In this document: one piece after another, positions 1 to 5,331 of the stretch
How positions within the stretch are numbered: the stretch's first letter is position 1
Layout of the letters: each line of letters starts with the position of its first letter
NCBI GenBank assembly: GCA_049314715.1
Contig: JBMOEL010000091.1
Coordinates: forward strand, 1-7,380
DNA length: 7,380 bases
Reading direction: 5' to 3'
Source of the DNA: JAFLDD01 sp049314715
GTDB taxonomy: Bacteria; Pseudomonadota; Alphaproteobacteria; Rickettsiales; UBA3002
Program-made: the position numbers and the translations under genes
Notes under the pieces: generated by a model
Seen by the model: only the letters and a program-made list of their open reading frames with translations
The model's database searches: none
Told to the model about the DNA's origin: nothing

Positions 1-1
1 G

Positions 2-676
2 TTCATGCAGCAAGTCATTCGTGCAAATGACCCCGTAATGGCACAAGGAATTGCACCCTATGTGGCAGGTGGTGCCAAAGGCGACTTGTTCGATTTACCC
101 ACGGATCGTTTTAATCCCAGTGCTATTTCTGGCTGGAATCTTAGCCACGCGATGGACGACCCAACGACACGTACTCCACTGGCAACCTATTTATTGCATC
201 GCCTGACGATGCAACTTGATGGTAAACCCACCATTATTGTGCTGGATGAGGGCTTTTTGCTGATGGATAGCCCAATTTTTGGTACAAAAGCCAAAGAATG
301 GTTAGAGTTTTTGACCAAGCGCAACGCGATGGTGTTACTACTCACCGGCAAGCCTGAAGAAAGCGCGAATCTAGCACATAGCCCAACGATTATGCGTGCG
401 ATGACAACGCAATTTTACTTGCCCGATACAGACCCTATGCCGCAATATATGGACCGCTTCGGATTAAATGAATCTGAGTATTATGCGTTACCGCAACTCT
501 CCTCGATTGAGCGCCAAGTCTTGCTCAAACGTGCGGATGGCAACCACGTTCTCGCTGCAAAATTAGATGGTCTGGGGGTGCTATGTGATACGCTATCAGG
601 CAGGCTTACAGCGGGCGCTAGCAATCCTGCTGAGTTATTGGCAGAGTTGATGAATCCGCGCAAGGAGCCTGCATGA
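2..676 (+). CDS. virB4: VirB4 T4SS ATPase, C-terminal part (5' end outside window)
   Basis: This is the C-terminal ATPase part of VirB4, the inner-membrane/cytoplasmic ATPase that powers T4SS assembly and transport. The reading frame is open to the window edge (codon ttc at 2-4 precedes the first ATG at 5), so the ATG at 5 is internal; VirB4 proteins are usually near 800 residues and only about 224 are present. Counting from the ATG at 5, Walker B is IIVLDEGFLL at 77-86 with D81 and E82. It is followed by the helix and strand KEWLEFLTKRNAMVLLLTG (97-115) and by the VirB4-like tail (QFYLPD, RFGLNESEY, ERQVLLKR, TLSGR). Walker A lies upstream, outside the window. Where most VirB4 proteins have ATQS after the strand, this one reads LTGK. 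The stop overlaps the virB6 start by 4 nt. The family call is firm; full-length integrity cannot be judged. Confidence 0.9.
   Translation, partial: FMQQVIRANDPVMAQGIAPYVAGGAKGDLFDLPTDRFNPSAISGWNLSHAMDDPTTRTPLATYLLHRLTMQLDGKPTIIVLDEGFLLMDSPIFGTKAKEWLEFLTKRNAMVLLLTGKPEESANLAHSPTIMRAMTTQFYLPDTDPMPQYMDRFGLNESEYYALPQLSSIERQVLLKRADGNHVLAAKLDGLGVLCDTLSGRLTAGASNPAELLAELMNPRKEPA
662..667 (+). promoter_or_regulatory. Ribosome binding site of virB6
   Basis: AAGGAG lies inside the last codons of virB4, 5 nt before the ATG at 673. It is a near-perfect Shine-Dalgarno sequence and fixes the virB6 start at the ATGA overlap with the virB4 stop, implying translational coupling. Confidence 0.8.
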
Positions 677-2322
677 GTAACCGCATCACTCACCAACAAA
701 TTCTTTGGGCAATGTTTCTTGCCTTGGGTGGTTTTGCGCTTCTTATGCTGCTGAGCGACCCAGCTTTCGCAGCACTGGGAGAACCAACATCCAATAATTT
801 TAGCTGCCTTGATGGAACCTCAAGCGGCGACCTCATCGCGAGTAGCGCGGACTGCAATCAGCCTTTAACGAAAAATAATATCTTCTCCTTTCTCGTCTGC
901 CATGTTGAAACCATCAGCAGCCAAGTCTTCGGCAACATGTATTGCGGCGTGATTGTCGAGCTGATTCCCGCAGTACAAGCCGTGTTAACCCTCGCGGTAG
1001 TGACTTTCGGCGTTGCTTTCACCATCGGCGTAGTGCCCGCCACGGGCCGTGAAGCAATTGTGTTCCTCCTCAAACTCGCCTTTGTTTTGGCCTTCGCTAC
1101 CCAAGCCGAATACATGATTGGCTATGGCTATAATTTCTTCGTCGGTGGCCTGCGCGAAGGTACGGTCATCGCCATGAGCGGACTCGTCAACAAGGCAGAT
1201 GGCACGCCCATCGACTCCACTGGTGACGTCTACGAATTCCTAGATAAAATGATGGGTCAGATGGTGGGATTTGCTACCGCAAGCTCGGGCGAAGAATGGC
1301 ATGATAACAATAATCCATGTAAAAACGCACTCTTTGCGATGGTGGCGATTATGGCTATTGCCTTCCCGCCCCTATTCTTGTTATCAGGTCTGTTCTTCAT
1401 GAAATTGATTATGTTCATGCTTCGAGCTGTTTTTGGTTACATGTTCTCGATTGTCGGCATCGCTTTCTTAATGACGCTTGCGCCTATTTTTCTCTCTATG
1501 TCACTCTTCAAACAAACCCGTAAGTGGTTCGATAAATATCTCGGCTACCTCGCTTCCTTTACCTTGCAAATGGTCATTATTTTTACGTTCATTGCCTTCA
1601 TTTTTTCCGTCAAGCCATTCAGCCTCATCGATAACTTGGCAAGCCTTGTTGTGAAGAATGAACAAGTCATTGAAACCGACACCTTCCGCTGGCCATGGCA
1701 ATACTGCACTTTGTGTGATTTTGAAATTGTCACGGGCGGAACCCTTCAACCAGACGGCAGCGTCGCTGCGGGAACCGGTACTGTGCGCGCAGGTGGGCAT
1801 AGCAACCCAGCGACGGACAAGTTTAGATGCAAAGCACAATCTCAGACCTTTACAGTCCAAGGCAGAGAGCCCGTGACGACACCTTACACTATACTTAATG
1901 CTGCAAATCCGGGAGCATTGGAAGATGGCAGTAAAAATAAAATCATGGAAATGGCAGGAACAACATTACTTGGCCTTGTGATTCTAATCTATGTCATCGA
2001 CCAAATAATGCACTACGTCCCAAGCATCGCATGGCGCTTAGCGTCATCGCTATCGGGCGGCGTGTATGCACCACAGGTCATCAGTGGTGCAGGCTTCCAT
2101 GGCCAAGCACCAGGTGTGAGCAATATTGCCTTCGACATATCTGATAAAGTTGGTGATGGGTTCTATAGTTCTTACGTGGAAGAAATGCGCAAAGGATCCA
2201 ATACCGTTGATACAGCCAAAGCAGGACTGGAAGGTGCACAAAGCGGACTTCGAAGCGGCCTAACGGGTAGCTTGGCCGAGTTCTTCTTCAACCCCACACG
2301 CACACGACATGACGAATACTAA
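673..2322 (+). CDS. virB6: VirB6 / TrbL-type polytopic inner-membrane protein
   Basis: VirB6 is the polytopic inner-membrane component of the T4SS channel platform. Residues 12-33 are a hydrophobic N-terminus ending AFA-AL, which looks like a signal peptide or first membrane segment. Further hydrophobic segments lie near 93-120, 127-147, 218-243, 245-279, 292-313 and 428-448. The signature stretch is APIFLSMSLF at 270-279, followed by W285 and ASFTLQM (294-300); this resembles rickettsial VirB6 proteins. At 549 residues it is longer than compact VirB6 (~300). The extra length is a soluble loop at 148-215, a soluble region at 314-427 containing YCTLCDF (C345, C348) and C386, and a hydrophilic C-terminal tail after about 460. 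Four further cysteines (45, 61, 76, 91) sit before or at the first core segment. The start is set by AAGGAG at 662-667 and the 4-nt overlap with virB4. No virB5 lies between virB4 and virB6. Family call is strong; topology is inferred by eye. Confidence 0.88.
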   Translation: MSNRITHQQILWAMFLALGGFALLMLLSDPAFAALGEPTSNNFSCLDGTSSGDLIASSADCNQPLTKNNIFSFLVCHVETISSQVFGNMYCGVIVELIPAVQAVLTLAVVTFGVAFTIGVVPATGREAIVFLLKLAFVLAFATQAEYMIGYGYNFFVGGLREGTVIAMSGLVNKADGTPIDSTGDVYEFLDKMMGQMVGFATASSGEEWHDNNNPCKNALFAMVAIMAIAFPPLFLLSGLFFMKLIMFMLRAVFGYMFSIVGIAFLMTLAPIFLSMSLFKQTRKWFDKYLGYLASFTLQMVIIFTFIAFIFSVKPFSLIDNLASLVVKNEQVIETDTFRWPWQYCTLCDFEIVTGGTLQPDGSVAAGTGTVRAGGHSNPATDKFRCKAQSQTFTVQGREPVTTPYTILNAANPGALEDGSKNKIMEMAGTTLLGLVILIYVIDQIMHYVPSIAWRLASSLSGGVYAPQVISGAGFHGQAPGVSNIAFDISDKVGDGFYSSYVEEMRKGSNTVDTAKAGLEGAQSGLRSGLTGSLAEFFFNPTRTRHDEY

Positions 2323-2343
2323 TCGACGCTGAAGGGCTCGCTG

Positions 2344-2359
2344 TGCACAGACTTGTGCA
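2344..2359. repeat. Perfect 6-bp inverted repeat TGCACA-GACT-TGTGCA
   Basis: TGCACA (2344-2349) and TGTGCA (2354-2359) are exact reverse complements around a 4-nt centre. No T-run follows, so it does not look like an intrinsic terminator. It lies about 20 nt upstream of the candidate -35 box and could be an operator half-site pair or an RNA hairpin. Confidence 0.5.
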
Positions 2360-2368
2360 TAAGCAATC

Positions 2369-2390
2369 AGGGGCGCTTGCAATCACCCCT
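2369..2390 (+). repeat. Inverted repeat AGGGG ... CCCCT
   Basis: AGGGG (2369-2373) is complementary to CCCCT (2386-2390), giving a 5-bp G/C-rich stem with a 12-nt loop. GCAATCA occurs just before the left arm (2363-2369) and again in the loop/right arm (2379-2385). The right arm can alternatively pair with GGGG at 2433-2436, just before the virB8 start. There is no U-tract. Confidence 0.4.
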
Positions 2391-2404
2391 CCTCTAGATA
2401 TAGT
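2377..2404 (+). promoter_or_regulatory. Candidate sigma-70-type promoter for virB8-virD4
   Basis: TTGCAA (2377-2382) resembles a -35 box (4 of 6 consensus positions) and TATAGT (2399-2404) resembles a -10 box (5 of 6), with a 16-nt spacer. Transcription would start near 2411, about 34 nt before the virB8 start codon. The position, in the only gap of the cluster and directly before the five-gene run, supports the call. It is a by-eye match only. Confidence 0.4.
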
Positions 2405-2435
2405 TGCTTCTTGATTTTTCACCACAATCATTGGG

Positions 2436-2467
2436 GATTGCTGAGTGTTCAAGCGTAAGCAGCAATC
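2436..2467 (+). promoter_or_regulatory. Hairpin with the virB8 start codon in its loop
   Basis: GATTGCTG (2436-2443) and CAGCAATC (2460-2467) are perfect reverse complements, forming an 8-bp stem with a 16-nt loop (2444-2459). The loop contains the GTG start codon of virB8 (2445-2447). The left arm overlaps the only G-rich sequence that could act as a ribosome binding site (GGGGAT, 2433-2438). Such a structure could limit translation initiation; this is inference from complementarity, without folding energies. Confidence 0.45.
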
Positions 2468-3152
2468 AGTTTCAGATAGTGCCAAGCACTGGTATCAAGA
2501 CAAGTACCAGCAAGTGTTGGTGCAACGTAACGTACTGGCGCTGCTCACCCTTGTCGCATTAGCGGTGTCGCTTGTTTCTGTCATCGCCGTCAAACGCATG
2601 GCACCACTCAAAACCGTTGAGCCTTATCTGCTACAAATCGATGATCGCAGCGGGATTGTGCAGTCCGTGAATCCCGCGCAACGTAATGTGTATGCTGCAA
2701 GCGAAATGGTCGATCGTTACTTCGTGTCGCGCTACATTTCTTCACGGGAAAGTTATAATTTCAGCATCCTACGTTACAATTACGATTCCGTTCGCGTGAT
2801 GAGCGTGCCCAATATTTTCTTTGATTACCGCAGAGCCGTAGATCCAGCAAACCCCAATAGTCTTGCGGCGGCATTCAAAGGTGTTGGCCAACGCGACGTG
2901 AAGTTCGCTTCCATGAGTTACATCCATAACCCACCGCTACCCAACGAGGAGGTTGAAAAAACTCCTGCAAAAATTATGCAGGCGCGTATCATCGTGGTCG
3001 ATAAAATTCCTGGCTCTGCCGATATCGAGACGCGCTATGTCGTCACGATTACGTTCGAATATGCCAAGCTAAATCTCAATCAAGAAGAGATGCTCATTAA
3101 CCCGCTAGGTTTCCAAGTGCTGAATTATCAAATTCAGAAGGAGATCAACTAA
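2445..3152 (+). CDS. virB8: VirB8 bitopic inner-membrane T4SS assembly protein
   Basis: VirB8 is a bitopic inner-membrane protein whose periplasmic domain nucleates T4SS assembly and contacts VirB9 and VirB10. The N-terminus carries the family pattern HWYQDKYQQVLVQRN (15-29), followed by one membrane helix at about 29-50. The periplasmic NTF2-like domain starts with TVEPYLLQID (57-66) and ends with the conserved NPLGFQV (219-225). The length of 235 residues is normal. The start is GTG, immediately preceded by an in-frame TGA (2442-2444), so no longer N-terminus is possible; the next in-frame ATG (M52) would delete the membrane helix. The ribosome binding site is weak (GGGGAT, 2433-2438) and can be paired in local hairpins. 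The stop overlaps the virB9 ATG by one base (TAATG). No lipoprotein gene precedes it. Confidence 0.93.
   Translation: MFKRKQQSVSDSAKHWYQDKYQQVLVQRNVLALLTLVALAVSLVSVIAVKRMAPLKTVEPYLLQIDDRSGIVQSVNPAQRNVYAASEMVDRYFVSRYISSRESYNFSILRYNYDSVRVMSVPNIFFDYRRAVDPANPNSLAAAFKGVGQRDVKFASMSYIHNPPLPNEEVEKTPAKIMQARIIVVDKIPGSADIETRYVVTITFEYAKLNLNQEEMLINPLGFQVLNYQIQKEIN
3138..3143 (+). promoter_or_regulatory. Ribosome binding site of virB9
   Basis: AAGGAG lies within the last codons of virB8, 8 nt before the ATG at 3152. It supports this start, and the TAATG overlap indicates coupled translation of virB8 and virB9. Confidence 0.75.
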
Positions 3153-4117
3153 TGCGGTATGCAGTTGCTCTATTGGCTCTACTCCTTATATCTGCACCAA
3201 TCATGCCTGCGCACGCGCAACCTATTGTGAGCGATAGCCGCATCAAGACGTTCGTGTATAACGAGAATGAAGTCTTCAATGTGACGACCCATTACGGCTA
3301 TCAAGCCAACGTCGAATTCGGCAATAAGGAAGAAATTGAAACCGTATCCGTTGGCGATCGCGTGGGTTGGCAAATTGTTCCTGCAGGTCGCCGCCTTTTC
3401 ATTCGCGCCATGGAAGAAAAAGCGCATACGAATATGACGATTGTTACTAATAAGCGCGCCTACCAATTTGATTTGCGCTCCAGCGAATCAGACGCGGTCT
3501 ATGGTAGCGAAGAGCTAACGTATGTGGTGCGCTTCTTCTACCCAGAAGAAGGCGGTCTGCCACCATCTCCTATTAGTATTCCCACACAGCAAACCAGTGC
3601 TTGGGCAAGCCCTGCGGCACCAGTGCAGCAAGTGATGAGTGCGCCCATGGCACCACCTGTATCAATGCCAATGCCAGCACCCGCCCCACAAATAATGAGT
3701 GCACCCGTGCAGACCTATGCACCACCACCCGCGGCGCCTACCGCAACAGCCTATTCGAACTTACCATCGCCTGCATTACTCACTAGAGCGCCTACGCCCG
3801 CGGCGCCTGTGGCAACAACCATTGCTAGCCCACAAGCTTCCACCAGTAGCATGAATTATCGCTATACCTATACGGGTCCGAATGAAATCGCGCCCGTAAA
3901 AATCTATGACGATGGACGCTCTACCTATTTCAAATTCCGCGATATGTCGCGACTACCGAGACTGGCAATTATCAATAGTCGTGGCGAAGAAATCGAAGTG
4001 CCGTATCAGCTCAATGCCGAAGGTCTTGCTGTCGTGAATGCTATCGCGCCACGCTTCTCGCTGCGCAATAACGGTGCAGAAGTGATGGTTTATAATGAAG
4101 CGCAGGTATCCGGATGA
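3152..4117 (+). CDS. virB9: VirB9 periplasmic/outer-membrane core complex protein
   Basis: VirB9 forms, with VirB10 and usually VirB7, the T4SS core complex that spans the periplasm to the outer membrane. Residues 1-22 are a type I signal peptide ending PAHA-Q; there is no lipobox cysteine. The N-terminal domain spans about 23-130 (RIKTFVYNENEVF, VGWQIVPAGRRLFIRA, RFFYPEE). A long Pro/Ala/Met/Gln-rich linker fills about 134-233. The C-terminal beta-sandwich domain spans 235-321 and starts with the family pattern NYRYTYTG, followed by IAPVKIYDDGRSTYFKF (246-262). At 321 residues it is somewhat longer than many VirB9 proteins (~250-295), the surplus being in the linker. The linker contains internal repeats (MSAP at 162-165 and 182-185; PAAP-x-AT at 193-199 and 216-222). 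The gene overlaps virB8 by 1 nt and virB10 by 4 nt. Confidence 0.92.
   Translation: MRYAVALLALLLISAPIMPAHAQPIVSDSRIKTFVYNENEVFNVTTHYGYQANVEFGNKEEIETVSVGDRVGWQIVPAGRRLFIRAMEEKAHTNMTIVTNKRAYQFDLRSSESDAVYGSEELTYVVRFFYPEEGGLPPSPISIPTQQTSAWASPAAPVQQVMSAPMAPPVSMPMPAPAPQIMSAPVQTYAPPPAAPTATAYSNLPSPALLTRAPTPAAPVATTIASPQASTSSMNYRYTYTGPNEIAPVKIYDDGRSTYFKFRDMSRLPRLAIINSRGEEIEVPYQLNAEGLAVVNAIAPRFSLRNNGAEVMVYNEAQVSG
3728..3817 (+). repeat. In-frame imperfect 21-nt repeat in the virB9 linker
   Basis: CCCGCGGCGCCT occurs at 3728-3739 and again at 3797-3808, and each copy is followed by three variable bases and GCAACA. The copies start 69 nt apart, which is 23 codons, so the frame is kept. They encode PAAPTAT and PAAPVAT. 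The pattern suggests the linker grew by local duplication. Confidence 0.6.
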
Positions 4118-5322
4118 ACACGGCAGCCCCTCCACCACCGCCTCCACCACCGATGGATGATCCCTTCACCAATAATGGTGAAGCTGACGGCGGCAGCTTA
4201 GATACAGGCGCGCCTTCCGTTGCTGCAAGCAAGGGCAAAACCATGGTGGTGATGGGCGCACTGGCGCTGGTCGCCGTGTATCTGCTTTACAGCATCTTCT
4301 TTGGCGGCGGCAGTAAAGATGAAGAACCGCAAGTGGAAGAAGAAAAGCCGCGCCCAATCGCACAACAAGAATTTGAGCCGCCGCCACTACCCGTAGAAGA
4401 ACCTGCGCCAACCTTAGCACCACCACCCATACTAGAAGCACCGCCTGTTCCAGAACCAACCGTATTGCCAACCATTGAGCCAGAAGAAGACAACGCGCTC
4501 AAAGAGCAAATGCAGGCACGGCAACGCTCGAACATGATGGTAGTTGATGGGGGTAGCTCCGCATTTGGTGGCACGAATGATGCGCCAAGCCAATCCACAC
4601 CTGTCGGCGATGATCCTAATAGCGCATTTGCATCTGCGGCTATCAACAGCAGCAAGGCTGAGCAATCAGTCGCAACGCGTATCGGCGACTTACGCCGCGT
4701 CATCGCACAGGGGCGCATGATTCAAGCAACGCTAGAAACCGCTATTAATACCGATCTTCCAGCACCGATTCGTGCGGTTGTCTCGCGTGACGTATATGGC
4801 GAAGCGGGCACAAAACCCCTCATTCCCGCTGGCTCGCGTTTGATTGGCCAATACAACACCAGCATTACGGGCGGCCAGTCGCGCGTTTTCGTTGTATGGA
4901 CACGCGCGATTCGCCCCGATGGTATTGACGTGCAACTTGGATCACAAGGCGTCGATCAAATTGGTCAAGCAGGTATTGCAGGACAAGTAGATACCAAATT
5001 CCAGGCCATTTTCTCGCGTGCGGTTATGTCGAGCGTCGTATCCATCGCCTTGGCGCTCGCCTCGGATAAAATTAATCCTAGCGATACGAATAACAGTTCG
5101 ACCACGTCTTCGACGTTCGGCACCACTCAGTCAGGCGACGCTGCATCGACCGCTACCGTCAATGCATTGAACCGACTAGGCTCATTGACCGAAACCTTCA
5201 TGCAAGGCTTCCTTGATATTGGACCAACCATTCTGGTGGATCAGGGCACACAACTGAATGTTTTCGTCAATCGTGACCTGATTTTCCCCGCCGAACTTGT
5301 CGGCAGCCAAATCATCAACTAA
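4114..5322 (+). CDS. virB10: VirB10 / TrbI-type core complex protein
   Basis: VirB10 links the inner membrane to the outer-membrane pore of the T4SS and senses energy from the ATPases. Residues 1-42 are a cytoplasmic tail that opens with eight consecutive prolines (P6-P13). A single membrane helix lies at about 43-63 (MVVMGALALVAVYLLYSIFF). An acidic, proline-rich periplasmic stretch follows (68-125). The TrbI beta-barrel domain spans about 186-402, with IAQGRMIQATLETAINTDLP (197-216), the Pro/Gly-bearing IPAGSRLIGQY (237-247), a Ser/Thr-rich region (322-346) within the probable outer-membrane antenna, and the conserved end QLNVFVNRDLIF (380-391). The length of 402 is normal. The ATG at 4114 is supported by the ATGA overlap with virB9; the ribosome binding site is weak (CAGG, 4103-4106). 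M14 (4153) is an alternative start that would remove the proline run. Confidence 0.93.
   Translation: MNTAAPPPPPPPPMDDPFTNNGEADGGSLDTGAPSVAASKGKTMVVMGALALVAVYLLYSIFFGGGSKDEEPQVEEEKPRPIAQQEFEPPPLPVEEPAPTLAPPPILEAPPVPEPTVLPTIEPEEDNALKEQMQARQRSNMMVVDGGSSAFGGTNDAPSQSTPVGDDPNSAFASAAINSSKAEQSVATRIGDLRRVIAQGRMIQATLETAINTDLPAPIRAVVSRDVYGEAGTKPLIPAGSRLIGQYNTSITGGQSRVFVVWTRAIRPDGIDVQLGSQGVDQIGQAGIAGQVDTKFQAIFSRAVMSSVVSIALALASDKINPSDTNNSSTTSSTFGTTQSGDAASTATVNALNRLGSLTETFMQGFLDIGPTILVDQGTQLNVFVNRDLIFPAELVGSQIIN
4129..4152 (+). repeat. Tandem 12-bp duplication encoding eight prolines
   Basis: CCTCCACCACCG is present twice back to back (4129-4140 and 4141-4152). Each copy encodes four prolines, giving an eight-proline run right after the virB10 start. 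Exact tandem copies are prone to slippage in steps of four codons, so the run may vary between strains without loss of frame. Confidence 0.85.
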
Positions 5323-5331
5323 ACTCCTGCC

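Larger units (their letters stand above)
2323..2444 (+). other. virB6-virB8 intergenic region with repeats and no convincing gene
   Basis: This 122-nt gap is the only non-coding stretch of note. I looked here for the small VirB7 lipoprotein that commonly precedes virB8 and found none: the only start-bearing + frame of any length (GTG at 2343) gives about 23 residues with no signal peptide and no cysteine. The gap contains a short perfect inverted repeat (2344-2359), a G/C inverted repeat (2369-2390), a candidate promoter (2377-2404) and repeated CAATCA motifs. Its role is probably regulatory, by inference. Confidence 0.6.

Noticed and set aside
1501..1860. 119-codon open frame on the - strand
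   Set aside because: It is antisense to the membrane core and insert of VirB6 and shows no start signal or known motif.
2313..2414. Short + frame downstream of virB6 (with GTG at 2343), considered as a virB7 gene or as a frameshifted tail of virB6
   Set aside because: It has no good start or ribosome binding site, no signal peptide or lipobox cysteine, and no similarity I recognise. The virB6 frame ends normally.
2344..2420. Possible intrinsic terminator after virB6 (hairpins at 2344-2359 and 2369-2390, T-rich stretch near 2405-2419)
   Set aside because: The T-rich stretch is not directly after a stem, and both stems are short. Read-through into virB8 or promoter function is more likely.
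4287..4718. 143-codon open frame on the - strand
   Set aside because: It lies wholly inside virB10, is rich in Ser, Gly and Cys as expected from the antisense of Pro/Glu-rich codons, and has no recognisable domain. It is a shadow of virB10.
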